A DNA stretch of 64,000 nt from Paenibacillus sp. USDA918EY (GCF_009870825.1 NZ_WTWY01000002.1:727258-791257), one strand, 5' to 3'. Positions 48,428-59,624 are shown, counted from the first letter of the stretch. The notes: generated by a model from the letters alone, not told the origin. Program-made: numbers and translations.

Positions 48428-49182
48428 CTGATCTCAACTCCTTTTTGCTTCAAATCCTGCTTTAGCTCCGGTATCGAAATTTCCTTATAGTGAAAGATGG
48501 TGGCTGCAAGCCCCGCATCCGCTTTTCCTTTCGTAAACACGTCGACGAAGTCGTCCTTCGTGCCCGCTCCGCCCGAAGCGATGACGGGAATCCGGACCGC
48601 GTCCGCGACGGCGGCCGTCAGGGGAAGGTCGAAGCCGTCCTTCGTGCCGTCGGCATCCATGCTGGTCAGCAAAATTTCGCCTGCGCCCAGCTTCTCCGCT
48701 TGTTTCACCCACTCAAGGGCCCGAATTCCCGAGGCTTTGCGGCCGCCGTGCGTGTAAACTTCCCATTCGCCCCAGGCCTCGTTGTATTTGGCATCGACGG
48801 CCACGACGATGCACTGCGAGCCGAAACGCCGCGCACCGTCCGCGATCAGCTGCGGATTCGTCACCGCCGCCGTGTTGATGCCGATTTTGTCGGCGCCTGC
48901 CCGCAGGATGCGGGTCATATCCTCGACACTCGAAATCCCCCCGCCGACCGTAAACGGAATGGCGATTTCGCCGGCCGTTTGGCGAACGACCTCCACCATC
49001 GTCTGCCTTCCTTCCACGGAGGCCGAAATATCCAGGAATACGAGCTCGTCGGCGCCCTCGCGGTCATATAATGCCGCAAGTTCGACCGGATCGCCCGCAT
49101 CGCGCAAATTTTCGAAATTGACCCCTTTAACCACCCGACCGTCTTTTACGTCCAGACATGGAATGATGCGTTTTGCCAGCAT
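48424..49182 (-). CDS. hisF: Imidazole glycerol phosphate synthase, cyclase subunit
   Basis: TIM-barrel partner of HisH that closes the imidazole ring. 252 residues with the catalytic aspartate in [15 protein letters not shown], phosphate sites [11 protein letters not shown] and [11 protein letters not shown], and second catalytic aspartate in [16 protein letters not shown] precedes the ATG. Between hisA and hisIE. Confidence 0.98.
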   Translation of the reverse strand: MLAKRIIPCLDVKDGRVVKGVNFENLRDAGDPVELAALYDREGADELVFLDISASVEGRQTMVEVVRQTAGEIAIPFTVGGGISSVEDMTRILRAGADKIGINTAAVTNPQLIADGARRFGSQCIVVAVDAKYNEAWGEWEVYTHGGRKASGIRALEWVKQAEKLGAGEILLTSMDADGTKDGFDLPLTAAVADAVRIPVIASGGAGTKDDFVDVFTKGKADAGLAATIFHYKEISIPELKQDLKQKGVEIR

Positions 49183-49250
49183 GGATTTGTCCCCCTCTCG
49201 TCAATCGCCGCGATCAAATGCGTAACCTTTGACGTCACGTTCGTACGCTT

Positions 49251-49979
49251 CTATTTTAATGCCTTCACCGCTTCCGCAAGGTCAATGCTGCCCGTATACA
49301 AGGCTTTGCCGACGATGGCGCCGCCCACGCCGTTGCGGGCGTGTTCGTTCAGGCGCACCAAATCGTCAAGGACGCTGACGCCGCCGGAGGCGATGACGGT
49401 CCGACCGCTGCTTTTCGCCAACGATACGATGGCGTCCACGTTTGGCCCCTGCATCATGCCGTCCCTGGAAATGTCGGTAAAAATGAACGTTTCGGCGCCT
49501 TTGGCAGCCAGCTCCTTCGCGAGCTCCTCCGCTTTGACCTCCGACGTTTCCAGCCAGCCGCGGGTCGCCACGTAGCCGTTCCGGGCATCGATCCCGATCG
49601 CCACCTTGTCGCCGTAGGTCCCGAGCACCTCTTCCGTAAACGCCCGGTCTTCGATCGCAGCGGTGCCGATAATGACGCGGCTCACGCCGAGGGAAAGCAA
49701 GCGTTTGACGTCGCTCACCGTCCTGAGCCCGCCTCCGACCTGAACCGGCACGTTTACGCCCGCCGCGATTTGGCCGATCACCTCGTCGTTGACCGGGTGC
49801 CCGGCTTTCGCTCCGTCCAGATCCACCAGATGAATGTAAGCACCGCCTTGCGCTTCCCATGCTTTGGCCGCAGCCAGCGGACTGTCGTTATAAACGGTTT
49901 CTTGATTGTAATCCCCTTGAATCAGGCGGACGCATTTGCCTCCGCGGATATCAATGGCCGGATAGATGATGAATGACAT
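49251..49979 (-). CDS. hisA: ProFAR isomerase HisA
   Basis: 1-(5-phosphoribosyl)-5-[(5-phosphoribosylamino)methylideneamino] imidazole-4-carboxamide isomerase. 242-residue TIM barrel: [20 protein letters not shown] with the catalytic aspartate, [29 protein letters not shown] with the second aspartate, [11 protein letters not shown]. Start is ATG 49979, seven bases after GGGGAG. Between hisH and hisF. Confidence 0.98.
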   Translation of the reverse strand: MSFIIYPAIDIRGGKCVRLIQGDYNQETVYNDSPLAAAKAWEAQGGAYIHLVDLDGAKAGHPVNDEVIGQIAAGVNVPVQVGGGLRTVSDVKRLLSLGVSRVIIGTAAIEDRAFTEEVLGTYGDKVAIGIDARNGYVATRGWLETSEVKAEELAKELAAKGAETFIFTDISRDGMMQGPNVDAIVSLAKSSGRTVIASGGVSVLDDLVRLNEHARNGVGGAIVGKALYTGSIDLAEAVKALK

Positions 49980-50125
49980 CGAATAACTCCCCGCTTTCCC
50001 TTTTTCGTGAAACGCCTGAATCACCCATGATATAGGGTTTTGGTCAAGATCCGGGCATCAAACCTGCCGTTCTCCCCCGCAATCGATGCCGACGAAACGG
50101 CACGCCACCCGTGCTGCGCGCCACC

Positions 50126-50752
50126 TTAGTTCCGAACGCCCGCGCCGCAAAGCGAAAGGAAACGTCCCAGCAGCTCCATGCCGAGCTCCCCGCTTTTTTC
50201 CGGATGGAACTGCATGCCGTACACGCTGCCGCGGCCGACGATGGCCGTTACCGGCTGTCCGTAATCCGTCACCGCCAACAGATCCGTCTTTACCTCCGGA
50301 AGAACATGATACGAATGCACGAAATAGACATGCCCTTCCGCAAGCCCCGCAAGCAGCGGGTTATCCTTCTGGAGAAACTCCAGCCGGTTCCATCCCATAT
50401 GCGGCACTTTGTAATTCCCTTCCGCAAAACGGATGACCCGGCCTGGCAAAAGGCCGAGTCCTTCATGGCTGCCATGCTCTTCGCTGCTGCTGAACAGCAG
50501 CTGCATGCCGAGGCAAATCCCGAGCAGCGGTTTGCCTGCGGCAGCCGCCTCCTTCATGACGCCGTCAAGTCCGCTATCCCGCAAATGCTCCATCGCGTCG
50601 CCGAACGCGCCCACGCCGGGCAAAATGATGCCGTCCGCATCCATGATGGCTGCGCGGTCGCCGGTCACAAGCGCCTCGGCGCCGAGACGTTCCACGGCTT
50701 TGCTCACGCTGTGCAGATTGCCCATGCCGTAATCCACGATCGCAATCGCCAC
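50126..50752 (-). CDS. hisH: Imidazole glycerol phosphate synthase, glutaminase subunit
   Basis: Class I glutamine amidotransferase, 208 residues. Nucleophile cysteine in LLGICLGMQLLF (about 81), catalytic His/Glu in GMQFHPEKSGELG, oxyanion-type strand LPGVGAFGDAM. GTG start at 50752 immediately after the hisB stop, with AAAGGAGT inside hisB. Confidence 0.97.
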   Translation of the reverse strand: MAIAIVDYGMGNLHSVSKAVERLGAEALVTGDRAAIMDADGIILPGVGAFGDAMEHLRDSGLDGVMKEAAAAGKPLLGICLGMQLLFSSSEEHGSHEGLGLLPGRVIRFAEGNYKVPHMGWNRLEFLQKDNPLLAGLAEGHVYFVHSYHVLPEVKTDLLAVTDYGQPVTAIVGRGSVYGMQFHPEKSGELGMELLGRFLSLCGAGVRN

Positions 50753-51361
50753 TTACAGCACTCCTTTCGTGGATGGAACCCCTGTCACGCGCGGATCAAT
50801 GCCCGTGGCTTCATCCAACGCGCGGCCAAGCGCCTTAAACACCGCTTCGATCATGTGGTGCGTGTTTTGCCCGTAATGCACGATCACATGGAGCGTTATA
50901 CGCGCTTCCAGCGCCAGCTTCCACAAAAACTCATGCACAAGTTCCGTCGAAAAGCTGCCGACCTGCGAAGAAGGATATTCCGCACGGTATTCGAAATGCG
51001 GCCGGTTGCTGATGTCGATCACGACCTGGGCAAGCGCTTCGTCCATCGGCACGAAGACGCTGGCATAACGCTTGATGCCTTTTTTGTCGCCGAGCGCCTC
51101 ACGAAGTGTCTGGCCGAGGCAAATGCCGATGTCCTCTACCGTATGATGATCGTCGATCTCAATGTCCCCGCGCGCCTGCACTTTCAAGTCGAATTGTCCG
51201 TGCTTGGCGAACAGGTCCAGCATATGGTTCAAAAACGGCACATCCGTTTCCAGCTCCGATACGCCCGTGCCGTCGACGGAAAATGCCAGCTTGATGTCCG
51301 TTTCGTTCGTTTTGCGGCTGATGCTTGCGCTTCTTTCGCCGTTTGCCTGATTAAATTCCAT
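50753..51361 (-). CDS. hisB: Imidazoleglycerol-phosphate dehydratase
   Basis: 202 residues, monofunctional (no phosphatase domain). Metal-binding repeats [48 protein letters not shown] and [19 protein letters not shown]. It overlaps the hisD end by 11 bases, AGGAG before ATG. Confidence 0.98.
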   Translation of the reverse strand: MEFNQANGERSASISRKTNETDIKLAFSVDGTGVSELETDVPFLNHMLDLFAKHGQFDLKVQARGDIEIDDHHTVEDIGICLGQTLREALGDKKGIKRYASVFVPMDEALAQVVIDISNRPHFEYRAEYPSSQVGSFSTELVHEFLWKLALEARITLHVIVHYGQNTHHMIEAVFKALGRALDEATGIDPRVTGVPSTKGVL

Positions 51362-52658
51362 GGTTTTCTCCTGCCTTTCCTTCCCGTTTCAACCGGACCT
51401 CGATAGCCCGGGCATGCGCTTCCAGCCCTTCGCCGCGCGCCAGCTCCATAATCGCCGCCCCGTTCGCAAGCAGGGCTTCCTTGCTGTAGTAAATCATGCT
51501 CGATTTCTTGATAAAATCGTCCACGTCCACCGGCGAGGAAAATCTCGCGGTGCCGTTCGTCGGAATGATGTGGTTCGGACCCGCGAAGTAATCCCCGACA
51601 GGCTCCGAGCTGTAAGCGCCGAGGAAAATGGCCCCTGCATTTTCGATCAGGCCCACATGCGCCATCGGATCCGCGACCATCAACTCCAAATGCTCCGGCG
51701 CCAAACGGTTTACGACCGATATTCCCTCCTGCAGCGACCTGGTCACGATGATCGCCCCGTATTGTTCCACCGATGCCGCCGCAATGGCCCGTCTCGGCAG
51801 CAGCTCGAGCTGGCGCCCGACTTCGGCGGCAACGAGGTCGGCCAGCTTGCGGGACGGCGTCACGAGAATGGCCGACGCCATCTCGTCGTGCTCCGCCTGC
51901 GATAGCAGGTCGGCCGCCACAAACTCGGGATCCGCCGACTCGTCGGCAAGCACGACGATCTCGCTCGGACCGGCGATGCTGTCGATATCGACGGCGCCGT
52001 ATACCTCTCGTTTCGCCAGCGCTACGTAGATGTTGCCCGGGCCGCATATTTTATCGACCGGGGCGATCGTTTCCGTGCCGTAAGCGAGTGCCGCGATGGC
52101 CTGCGCCCCGCCGACGCGGTAGATTTCGTGAACGCCCGCTTCCGCGGCCGCCACCAGAATGTACGGATTAATCCCTTCTTCTCCGCCGGTCGAAGGCGGC
52201 GTGACCATCACGATTTCGGGAACGCCCGCAACCTGCGCCGGGATGACATTCATCAGCACCGAAGACGGGTACGCCGCCTTCCCACCCGGAACGTAGACGC
52301 CGACGCGCTTCAGCGGCCGGATGATTTGCCCCAAAATGCTGCCGTCGGGCTGAAGATCCATCCACGAATTGCGTTTCTCCCGCATATGGAATTCACGGAT
52401 GTTTCGGGCGGCAGCCGAGATGGCTTGAACAAAAGAATCATCGACCTGTTCGTACGCCGCATCCAGCTCGGCTTGAGTCACCCGCAGCATGCCCGCGGTA
52501 AGCTCCGCATGATCCAGCTCTTTCGTATAACGAAGCAGCGCTGCGTCCCCTCCGGTTTTGACGTCATGAACGATCTTCTTTACGGTTTCGTTTTGCTCCG
52601 GCGTTCCGTAATCGACTTCCCTGCGCAGATCGAATTGTTCAACAGACACCACTTTCAT
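51351..52658 (-). CDS. hisD: Histidinol dehydrogenase
   Basis: Two-step NAD oxidation of histidinol to histidine. 435 residues with the signature [20 protein letters not shown], the zinc/base region [17 protein letters not shown], and [31 protein letters not shown] provides the ribosome site before ATG 52658. Full length, no truncation. Confidence 0.98.
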   Translation of the reverse strand: MKVVSVEQFDLRREVDYGTPEQNETVKKIVHDVKTGGDAALLRYTKELDHAELTAGMLRVTQAELDAAYEQVDDSFVQAISAAARNIREFHMREKRNSWMDLQPDGSILGQIIRPLKRVGVYVPGGKAAYPSSVLMNVIPAQVAGVPEIVMVTPPSTGGEEGINPYILVAAAEAGVHEIYRVGGAQAIAALAYGTETIAPVDKICGPGNIYVALAKREVYGAVDIDSIAGPSEIVVLADESADPEFVAADLLSQAEHDEMASAILVTPSRKLADLVAAEVGRQLELLPRRAIAAASVEQYGAIIVTRSLQEGISVVNRLAPEHLELMVADPMAHVGLIENAGAIFLGAYSSEPVGDYFAGPNHIIPTNGTARFSSPVDVDDFIKKSSMIYYSKEALLANGAAIMELARGEGLEAHARAIEVRLKREGKAGENHGI

Positions 52659-52710
52659 TTCTCATCTCTCCTCGCTCTCGTCATCCGTGTAGTCCTGCCT
52701 GGAGGCAGCT

Positions 52711-53346
52711 TTATGCTTCAGAGGCAATCGCCTTTTGCAGACGGTCGCATAACGATTGAATTTGCGCATTTTTCATCCGGTAGCTTACCCGGTTGGCGAT
52801 CAGGCGGCTGGTGATGTCAAAAATCCGGTTCATTTCGACCAGCCCGTTTTCTTTCAGCGTCTGCCCGGTCTCCACCATATCCACGATGCGGTCGGCAAGA
52901 CCGATCAGCGGCGCAAGTTCGATGGAACCGTTCAGCTTGATGACTTCGACTTGCTGCCCCTGCTCGCGAAAATATTGGGATGCCACGTTCGGATATTTCG
53001 TTGCTACCCGCTGCTGTATCCCCGGCTGCCAGTTCGGCAGTCCGATGACCGACATGCGGCATTTGGCGATGCCTAAATCCAGCAGCTCGTATACGTCCCT
53101 GTTTTCTTCCATCAGGACGTCCTTGCCGACGATGCCGATATCCGCCGCGCCGTATTCCACGTATGTCGGCACATCCACCGGTTTGGCCAAAATGAATTCC
53201 ATGCCGAGCTCCGGCAAATCGATGACCAGCTTCCGGGTTTCATCCACCTCCGCCTCGATCGGCAAACCGGCTGCGCGGAACAGCTCCGCCGCTTTTTTGT
53301 ATATCCGTCCTTTCGGCATCGCTACCTTTAATGTCTCAGCCAACAT
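52711..53346 (-). CDS. hisG: ATP phosphoribosyltransferase catalytic subunit, short form
   Basis: First step of histidine synthesis, joining PRPP and ATP. 211 residues, the short HisG form that needs HisZ. Motifs: [33 protein letters not shown], and the PRPP-binding [19 protein letters not shown]. Start is ATG 53346 right after AAAAGGAGGG; an open frame continues far upstream only because it overlaps hisZ in another frame. Confidence 0.97.
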   Translation of the reverse strand: MLAETLKVAMPKGRIYKKAAELFRAAGLPIEAEVDETRKLVIDLPELGMEFILAKPVDVPTYVEYGAADIGIVGKDVLMEENRDVYELLDLGIAKCRMSVIGLPNWQPGIQQRVATKYPNVASQYFREQGQQVEVIKLNGSIELAPLIGLADRIVDMVETGQTLKENGLVEMNRIFDITSRLIANRVSYRMKNAQIQSLCDRLQKAIASEA

Positions 53347-53396
53347 TCTCCCTCCTTTTTGGTTGTTTTCACCGTTCGGTTCATATTCGTTTCTCT

Positions 53397-54563
53397 TTAT
53401 GAGAAGGTCTCCACTGCGGCATAAAGCTTTTCGTTTTCCGTCCGATTTTCGTTCCCGTCCTGGATCAGCTGCGTCACAACCGCCCGGCTCTGCTTTCTGA
53501 GCTCTCCCGCACGCGCGAGACCCCGATGGCGATTTGCCGCTGTATACCTGATAAGTACGGGCTGCTGCGCTTCTTCCACGCTGCCGTGTACGCCGTCGAG
53601 TATCCGGTTGGTCTTGAGCGCAAAGCCGGTTGCCGGCACATCCCTTCCGAACTGGCGCAGCAAATTGTCGTACCTTCCTCCGCTGCACACCGGAAAACCG
53701 ATTTCGGCCGCATAACCTTCAAACGTCATGCCCGTATAATAAGAAAAATCGCCGATCATCGTCAGATCGATCAGAACATGCTCGGATACGCCGTAGGCCT
53801 CCAATACCTCCCACACCTTGCACAGATGGCTGATCGAGGTCCGCGCAAGCTCATGCTCACTCAGCGCCAACGCCTCATCGCAAATTTCCTTTCCGCCGCG
53901 CAGGCGCAGGATGGCCTCGAGCTTTTCCCGCTGCGAATCGGACATGGACAACTCCCGGATCGCTTGACGGAAGCCGACGTAATTGCGGTCAAGCAAATGC
54001 TGCTTAAGCGTCTGCTGCGCCTGATCTTCGCCGGCCAGCACCTCCTCGAACAGCCCATTCAGAAAGCCGACGTGGCCCATGGCGATCCTAAAGGTAGAGA
54101 CGCCCGCCGCTTTGAGCGATTCGATCGCCAGCGCCACCACTTCGGCATCCGCCTCCGGCGAATCGTCTCCGACCAGCTCCACCCCGGTTTGGAAAAACTC
54201 GGCTTCGCGTCCCGCCTCCTCCTCAAACGCCCGAAACACGTTGGCATGATACGACAGGCGGATCGGCAGCGGCTCTTCTTTCAGCAGGGAAGAAACCACC
54301 CGCGCAATGGGAGAAGTCATATCCGAACGGAGCACCAGCGTCGTGCCGCGGTTGTTCAGCAGCTTGAACAGCTTCTGGTCGGACGTCGAGCTGGCCACCC
54401 CCACGGTATCGTAAAATTCCATCGTCGGCGTCATGATCTGCCGATATCCCCAGCGGCTCATGCAGTCGAGCACATTGCGCTCGATCGTGCGCAGCTTATC
54501 CACGGCATACGGCAAGTAGTCGCGAACACCGACCGGTTTTTCAAAACCTTTTGGTTTCGTCAC
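53397..54563 (-). CDS. hisZ: ATP phosphoribosyltransferase regulatory subunit
   Basis: Paralogue of histidyl-tRNA synthetase that lacks tRNA charging and makes the HisG complex histidine-sensitive. 388 residues with [70 protein letters not shown] and [11 protein letters not shown]; the anticodon-binding domain is absent as expected. GTG start with GAGGTG seven bases upstream. First gene of the his operon. Confidence 0.95.
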   Translation of the reverse strand: MTKPKGFEKPVGVRDYLPYAVDKLRTIERNVLDCMSRWGYRQIMTPTMEFYDTVGVASSTSDQKLFKLLNNRGTTLVLRSDMTSPIARVVSSLLKEEPLPIRLSYHANVFRAFEEEAGREAEFFQTGVELVGDDSPEADAEVVALAIESLKAAGVSTFRIAMGHVGFLNGLFEEVLAGEDQAQQTLKQHLLDRNYVGFRQAIRELSMSDSQREKLEAILRLRGGKEICDEALALSEHELARTSISHLCKVWEVLEAYGVSEHVLIDLTMIGDFSYYTGMTFEGYAAEIGFPVCSGGRYDNLLRQFGRDVPATGFALKTNRILDGVHGSVEEAQQPVLIRYTAANRHRGLARAGELRKQSRAVVTQLIQDGNENRTENEKLYAAVETFS

Positions 54564-54655
54564 GAAGGTTCACCTCAATGATTTCAGGTTATTTATGTTT
54601 AATTTCTTCATTACGTTAAAGTGCTACCATACTACCAAATTAAAGAATAATGGAT

Positions 54656-54684
54656 ATATTAACATGAAATGTCGTTTCCGTCAA
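54656..54684 (-). promoter_or_regulatory. Promoter of the his operon
   Basis: Minus strand: -35 TTGACG (54679-54684), 17-bp spacer, -10 TAATAT (54656-54661). The 90-base leader before hisZ contains no T-box landmark. Direct repeats of GGTA near 54622-54633 could be a repressor site. Confidence 0.75.
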
Positions 54685-54784
54685 CGATGCCCGACCGGAT
54701 ATTCCCGGTTTACAAACCTTTTTAGATTCCCCTTGCTGTTACCGACATTTTACCAATCGATTACCCCGCTTGTCAGGCATTTAA

Positions 54785-54808
54785 AAACCGCCCGGCATAA
54801 CCGGACGG
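54785..54808 (-). terminator. Terminator after the membrane acyltransferase gene
   Basis: CCGCCCGG pairs with CCGGACGG (one G-U) around five bases, with five T following on the minus strand; 17 bases past the stop. Confidence 0.85.
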
Positions 54809-54824
54809 CTTCATCATTACATCA

Positions 54825-56015
54825 TTACATATTGAGTTTGACGGTTTGGTCTTCCATTTGTTTTTGCGGACGTTGCGGCGCCGTTCCGAAGAAAATCCAG
54901 GACCAGCTTACGTAACGGAAGGCAATATAGACGACCAGCCACGACACGCCCAGGGCGATGATCCATCCTCCCGCAATCCGCGCGGCATATTCCAGCGTGC
55001 CTCCATGGGCAGGAATTTTGCGGTACAAAAACAACAGCGCCGGATGCAGCAGGAAAATGCCGAATGAGCAGGCTCCCATAGACGTCAGCGCCCCGCTGAG
55101 CCATCTCCAGCCATGCCGATAAATCAAATAGGAGACCTGCATCAGCACGATGCAAGACAACAAGCAATGCACGTCCCACACGAGCTCATACCATAAAGTG
55201 TTGATTTTGATGCCTAGATAATAGAGATTCACATTCAGGATTCCCACGGCAAGCCAGGCCGCCCAGATCACAATCCAGACGATGCCTTTTCCGCTTTTGA
55301 AGCCCTCCCAGGTCATTATCAGCCATTCTTTCAGCTGCGAATAGTAGGCTGCGATCAACGCGCCGAATAAATAGAAGGACATATAGGAAAACGCGATACT
55401 TCCTTTGGGAAGCGGCAGTTTGATGCCTTGCCCATAGACTCCGGCTTGAGGCATATGAAAACCGTATTTATTCAGATAGGTATACAGCCATTGAATGGCG
55501 AAACCGATCAAAGCCACCCATGGCAAAATCGAGCGCTGTTTTTGAAACCACCATAAAAAAAGCGGAAACATAATGTACAGCTGCAGCATAATGATCACAT
55601 AATACAGATGGGTGTGGGCGGTCCCTTTTAACAACTGGAGGCCAAAATCATGCCCGAGCTGCGTAAGTGGAAGGCCAAGCTTTCCCTTGGCGTACGTATT
55701 CAGAATAAAATAGCAAAATGAGACTAAAATATACGGGACTAATATGTATAGCAATCGTTTGGTATAAAAAGTTTTCAGCATCGATTTATTCAGCGGCTTG
55801 TCCAAATAATTGTAAAATAACACGAACCCGCTCAAAAAGATAAAGACAGGCACGGCGAATTTGCTGAAAGTATTGATGAACAAAAACGGATAATAGGACG
55901 AGGTTCCTTTCGTCGTCACCAGCGTCGTGGATGTAGCATGAATAAACAATACGGCCATGATGGCAAAAGAGCGGAAAATGTCCAGCTCCATAATACGTTC
56001 TTTTTTCTTTAACAT
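54825..56015 (-). CDS. Acyltransferase-3 family membrane protein
   Basis: A 396-residue polytopic membrane protein with ten or so helices. The N-terminal motif ELDIFRSFAIMAVLFIHA contains the histidine expected for acyl transfer, followed by NTFSKFAVPVFIFLSGFVLF. Members acetylate sugars, teichoic acids or exopolysaccharides; the acceptor cannot be told. Ribosome site GGGAGAG is about five bases before ATG 56015; an ATG eight codons on is the alternative. It stands alone between his and yvoF units. Confidence 0.88.
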   Translation of the reverse strand: MLKKKERIMELDIFRSFAIMAVLFIHATSTTLVTTKGTSSYYPFLFINTFSKFAVPVFIFLSGFVLFYNYLDKPLNKSMLKTFYTKRLLYILVPYILVSFCYFILNTYAKGKLGLPLTQLGHDFGLQLLKGTAHTHLYYVIIMLQLYIMFPLFLWWFQKQRSILPWVALIGFAIQWLYTYLNKYGFHMPQAGVYGQGIKLPLPKGSIAFSYMSFYLFGALIAAYYSQLKEWLIMTWEGFKSGKGIVWIVIWAAWLAVGILNVNLYYLGIKINTLWYELVWDVHCLLSCIVLMQVSYLIYRHGWRWLSGALTSMGACSFGIFLLHPALLFLYRKIPAHGGTLEYAARIAGGWIIALGVSWLVVYIAFRYVSWSWIFFGTAPQRPQKQMEDQTVKLNM

Positions 56016-56283
56016 GCAAACTCTCCCGTATTCATTGATTTCCCCTGCGCGTTACGGTCTAGTTGTCTCTAGCGAACTCCCCAAAAAAATCCTCTCTATC
56101 TAAAAATACTATACTTTCTACCAAATGCGCCAGAAAAAAAGAAAATACGACGATACTGTAACCATTGCGTAAAAAGCCCGGATATCTAAAAACCGTCATC
56201 TATCATGCCTTTTAATAGAACCACGGCAGCATATAACGAGAAGAAAAACGTCTTCTGACGTACTTTCATGAAACTTTTTATAT
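56016..56283. other. AT-rich non-coding spacer
   Basis: No gene seen in about 270 bases. It should hold the promoter of the membrane acyltransferase gene; a -10 like TATAGT lies near 56108-56115 on the minus strand but without a convincing -35. Confidence 0.4.
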
Positions 56284-56335
56284 CACAAAAAACACCCAAA
56301 GCTGCTGAGGATGCTCTAGCTTGCTTTGGATGTTT
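56284..56335 (-). terminator. Terminator of the hprK-lgt-ppaX-yvoF operon
   Basis: AAACATCCAAAGC pairs with GCTTTGGGTGTTT (one wobble) over a 20-base loop; a T-rich run follows on the minus strand, 31 bases past the yvoF stop. Confidence 0.8.
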
Positions 56336-56365
56336 TGAGTCTTTACCATGAATCAAGGTGCACGC

Positions 56366-56905
56366 TTATCCGTCCGGCCACCGCGATCCCACCGCCACCG
56401 GCTCGTCCTTTGCGTCGATGTCGCTGCTGCGTTTTAAATCCCGAAGCGGATTGCCGCCGACGAACGCCCCCGGAGCCACGTCCTTATGGACGACGGCCCC
56501 GGCCGCAACGACCGCCCTGTCCCCGATCGTCACGCCCGGAAGAATGGTGGTGTTCGCCCCGATGAGGACATGATCCCCGATCACAACTTCTCCGAGCCGA
56601 TATTCGTCTATCAAATATTCATGCGCCAAAATGGTAGAGTTATAGCCGATAATCGAGTTTTTGCCGATACGGATCTTTTCCGGAAAAAACACGTCGACCA
56701 TCACCATCAGCCCAAACGCCGTGTGCTCGCCGACCTGCATGCCGATCAGATGCCGATAAATCCAGTTTTTGAGCGGAAGGATCGGGCAGTACCGCGCCGC
56801 CTGAATGCAGATGAAATTTTTGACCCCTTTCCAGGGGCTGACGGTCTTGTAGATTTGCCAAAGCGCGTTTGGCCCTTCCACCGGATACCGCGTCACTTTT
56901 CTCAC
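56366..56905 (-). CDS. yvoF: Hexapeptide-repeat acetyltransferase (YvoF-like)
   Basis: 179 residues forming a left-handed beta helix: [39 protein letters not shown] and [17 protein letters not shown] show the hexapeptide rhythm, ending with [10 protein letters not shown]. Acyl acceptor unknown. It is the last gene of hprK-lgt-ppaX-yvoF, 6 bases after ppaX, matching the B. subtilis order (with yvoD missing here). Confidence 0.9.
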   Translation of the reverse strand: MRKVTRYPVEGPNALWQIYKTVSPWKGVKNFICIQAARYCPILPLKNWIYRHLIGMQVGEHTAFGLMVMVDVFFPEKIRIGKNSIIGYNSTILAHEYLIDEYRLGEVVIGDHVLIGANTTILPGVTIGDRAVVAAGAVVHKDVAPGAFVGGNPLRDLKRSSDIDAKDEPVAVGSRWPDG

Positions 56906-56911
56906 AATGCT

Positions 56912-57553
56912 CTACTCCTGTTCTACCAGCGAAAATAGATCATGCATGTCCTTCAGTATGTAATCCGGCTTATACTCCAACAGCGTTTTTTCGCCTTTTA
57001 AGGACCACGCCACTCCCGCCGCCAATACGCCCGCGGCTTTAGCCGACTGGATGTCCATCGGACTGTCTCCGACCATCAGCGTGCGGGCAGGATCCGAACC
57101 CAGCAGCTGAACCGCCTTCAGCACAGGCTCGGGATGCGGTTTCGGATGCTCGACGTCGTTCAGCGTAATTACCGCGTCCATATATTTTTGCAGGCCGAAC
57201 ATGTCCAAGACCCGGATCGTTCCGGGTTTATTTTTCGTCGTTACAACGCCCAGGCGTATTCCTTTCCCATGAAGCTCACGCACGACTTCCTCCACATGGG
57301 GAAAAAGCTCTACCATCGCGTCATGATGCTCATCGTTGTAGCTCCGGTACGTCTTGTGGAGCGCCGTAATATCCCCGAGGCCGGAAAAATGCCGAAGCTG
57401 CTGTTCCAGCGTCGCCCCCATTTTCGGGATCATTTCTTCCCGCGTCAGCGGCGCAAGCCCGTGCTTTTCCAACACATGCATAAATGAGCTGATAATCAAT
57501 TCGTTCGTGTCCACGATCGTTCCGTCCAAATCGAACAATACGGTGTCTATCAT
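56912..57553 (-). CDS. ppaX: Pyrophosphatase PpaX
   Basis: Haloacid-dehalogenase-family pyrophosphatase, 213 residues, that removes the pyrophosphate made when HPrK dephosphorylates P-Ser-HPr. HAD motifs: LFDLDGTIVDTNE (nucleophile aspartate), VVTTKNKP, HPKPHPEPVLKA lysine and MVGDSPMDIQSAKAAG. It follows lgt by 7 bases. Its presence with hprK supports the functional link. Confidence 0.95.
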   Translation of the reverse strand: MIDTVLFDLDGTIVDTNELIISSFMHVLEKHGLAPLTREEMIPKMGATLEQQLRHFSGLGDITALHKTYRSYNDEHHDAMVELFPHVEEVVRELHGKGIRLGVVTTKNKPGTIRVLDMFGLQKYMDAVITLNDVEHPKPHPEPVLKAVQLLGSDPARTLMVGDSPMDIQSAKAAGVLAAGVAWSLKGEKTLLEYKPDYILKDMHDLFSLVEQE

Positions 57554-57560
57554 GCTGCAA

Positions 57561-58598
57561 TTACTCCTTTTTGTCCTCCGTGTTCTCTGCCGATTGATTG
57601 TCTTTTACGGCTTCTGCAGGCGGTTCGTCGCGTTCTGCGCCGGTTTCCTCACCCGCTGCATCAGGAACATGGTCATGAGCTGCTTTGGTGGAATAAATCG
57701 GATCCAGGTAACGAACCTCCGCTTTGCCCGTTGCACGACGCACGATAATAATGATAACGGCCGCAACAACGATGAAAATGGCCAGCAGCTGCGAGATCCT
57801 TACGTTGCCGTAAGCAGGATCCAGCGCTCCATGCTCGAAACCGAACCATTCCATCGGCTTCCACAGCCCGTTTACAAACGACGCCAGCCAATTCGGCCCG
57901 ATAAAGGCCAGCGAGTCGGTACGAAGCCCCTCGATAAAAAAGCGTCCGATCGAATACCAGATGAAATAACTCAAAAACAGCTCGGCAGCCCGCAAAAATC
58001 TTTGGCGGCGGAGAACGAATAAAATAATAATGCCCACGAGGCTCCATAACGATTCATACAAAAATGTCGGGTGATGGTATACGCCCTGCACATTCATTTG
58101 GTCCACGATAAAGTTCGGAAGGTGGAGCCGATCCCGCAGAAACGATTCCTCGACCGGTCCGCCGTAGGCTTCCTGGTTGACGTAGTTGCCCCAACGCCCG
58201 ATCATTTGCCCCGTCAATAACGCGGGAGCGCAAATGTCCGCAATCCGCCAGAAATTATAACCTCTGTACCGGAAATAGATGACCGCGCAAATGATGGCGC
58301 CGATCAGGGCACCGTAAATGGCGATCCCGCCGTTCCATATTTTGAAGACATCGACCAGATGATCCTTATAATCATCCCATTTAAACGCGACAAAATAAAT
58401 CCGCGCGCCGATAATGGCGGAAGGCACGCCAAGCAGCAGCAAATCCATAAAAAATTCCGGCTGAATGCCGAACCTTTTGCCTTCGCGGATGGCAATCAGA
58501 AGCCCTGCCAGCGCACCGAAGCCTAATATTAGGCCGTACCAGTGGACGGACAAGGAACCAATCGAAAAAGCGATTGGATTGAGCAGCAATGTGGCCAT
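57561..58598 (-). CDS. lgt: Prolipoprotein diacylglyceryl transferase
   Basis: Attaches diacylglycerol to the lipobox cysteine of lipoproteins such as PotD. 345 residues, seven membrane helices, the essential segment GRWGNYVNQEAYGGP and HPTFLYESLW. A charged C-terminal tail after about residue 300 (EETGAERDEPPAEAVK) is longer than in most homologues. AGGAG before the ATG. Between hprK and ppaX. Confidence 0.96.
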   Translation of the reverse strand: MATLLLNPIAFSIGSLSVHWYGLILGFGALAGLLIAIREGKRFGIQPEFFMDLLLLGVPSAIIGARIYFVAFKWDDYKDHLVDVFKIWNGGIAIYGALIGAIICAVIYFRYRGYNFWRIADICAPALLTGQMIGRWGNYVNQEAYGGPVEESFLRDRLHLPNFIVDQMNVQGVYHHPTFLYESLWSLVGIIILFVLRRQRFLRAAELFLSYFIWYSIGRFFIEGLRTDSLAFIGPNWLASFVNGLWKPMEWFGFEHGALDPAYGNVRISQLLAIFIVVAAVIIIIVRRATGKAEVRYLDPIYSTKAAHDHVPDAAGEETGAERDEPPAEAVKDNQSAENTEDKKE

Positions 58599-58610
58599 GT
58601 TTTCACTCTC

Positions 58611-59549
58611 CTAATCCATATCTTCCATGTCTTCCGCAATCGTTGCGGTCAGCTTGTTCGTAAATTGCAGGGCCGCGTTCAGACCCATCTGCTTCAGGCG
58701 ATAGTTCATCGCCGCGACCTCGATGATGACGGCCAGGTTTCGGCCAGGGCGAACCGGAATCGTCACGAGCGGAATATCGGTATCCAGAATCCGCGTCGTT
58801 TCTTCATCCAGGCCAAGGCGGTCGTACTGCTTATCCTGCTGCCAAGCTTCCAGTTTCACGACCAGCGTAATGCGTTTATTGTTGCGGATGGCTCCGGCGC
58901 CAAACAGCGTCATGACATTGATGATGCCGACGCCGCGGATTTCCAGCAGGTGACGGATGAGCTCAGGAGCCGTGCCGTGCAATTGGCTGTCGGACGTTTG
59001 GCGGATTTCGACCGCATCGTCGGCGATCAGCCGGTGGCCCCTTTTGACAAGCTCCAGTGCCGTTTCGCTTTTTCCGATGCCGCTGCTGCCCGTGATCAGC
59101 ATCCCCACGCCGTACACGTCGCACAATACGCCATGAATGGTCGTCGTCGGCGCAAGCCTTCTTTCCAAAAATCCCGTAATGCGGCTGGATAAAATCGTCG
59201 TCGCCATGCTGCTTCGCAGTACGGGAACATGTTTTTCCTGGCTCATCTGCACAAGCTCTTCCGGCACGTCGAGTCCCCTCGTAACCACGATGCAGGGAGT
59301 GACTTCGCCGCACAGGCGCTCCATGCGATCTTTCCGTTCTTCCGGCTTAAGCATGCTAAAAAAGGCCAGCTCCGTTCTTCCGAGCAGCTGAACCCGTTCT
59401 TGCGGATGATACTCAAAATAACCGGCCATTTCCAGGCCCGGACGATTCAAGTCATCGGTTGTTATGACCCGTTTTAATCCTTGCTCACCGGATATCACTT
59501 CCAGCTGAAATTGCTGTACCAATTCTGCTACTTTCACTTTTTTGGCCAT
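58611..59549 (-). CDS. hprK: HPr kinase/phosphorylase
   Basis: Bifunctional enzyme that phosphorylates and dephosphorylates Ser46 of HPr and Crh, the switch for catabolite control. 312 residues with Walker A GSSGIGKS at 154-161, the family signature [20 protein letters not shown] and catalytic [18 protein letters not shown] before ATG. First gene of the operon; substrate protein gene crh is at 34.7 kb. Confidence 0.98.
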   Translation of the reverse strand: MAKKVKVAELVQQFQLEVISGEQGLKRVITTDDLNRPGLEMAGYFEYHPQERVQLLGRTELAFFSMLKPEERKDRMERLCGEVTPCIVVTRGLDVPEELVQMSQEKHVPVLRSSMATTILSSRITGFLERRLAPTTTIHGVLCDVYGVGMLITGSSGIGKSETALELVKRGHRLIADDAVEIRQTSDSQLHGTAPELIRHLLEIRGVGIINVMTLFGAGAIRNNKRITLVVKLEAWQQDKQYDRLGLDEETTRILDTDIPLVTIPVRPGRNLAVIIEVAAMNYRLKQMGLNAALQFTNKLTATIAEDMEDMD

Positions 59550-59624
59550 GTCAGATCTTCCTTTCTGTCCGATTGGCTCAGAATTCAGCCCCTTTGCTGT
59601 TCTTGGGCGATTCCAACGAATCTA

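Noticed and set aside
50111..51406. Plus-strand frame of 431 residues opposite hisH and hisB
   Set aside because: Antisense shadow of two his genes.
53347..53688. N-terminal extension of HisG
   Set aside because: Overlaps hisZ in another frame; true start with AAAAGGAGGG is at 53346.
54564..54824. T-box or histidine leader before hisZ
   Set aside because: No AGGGTGGNACCGCG-type antiterminator sequence and no specifier loop found.
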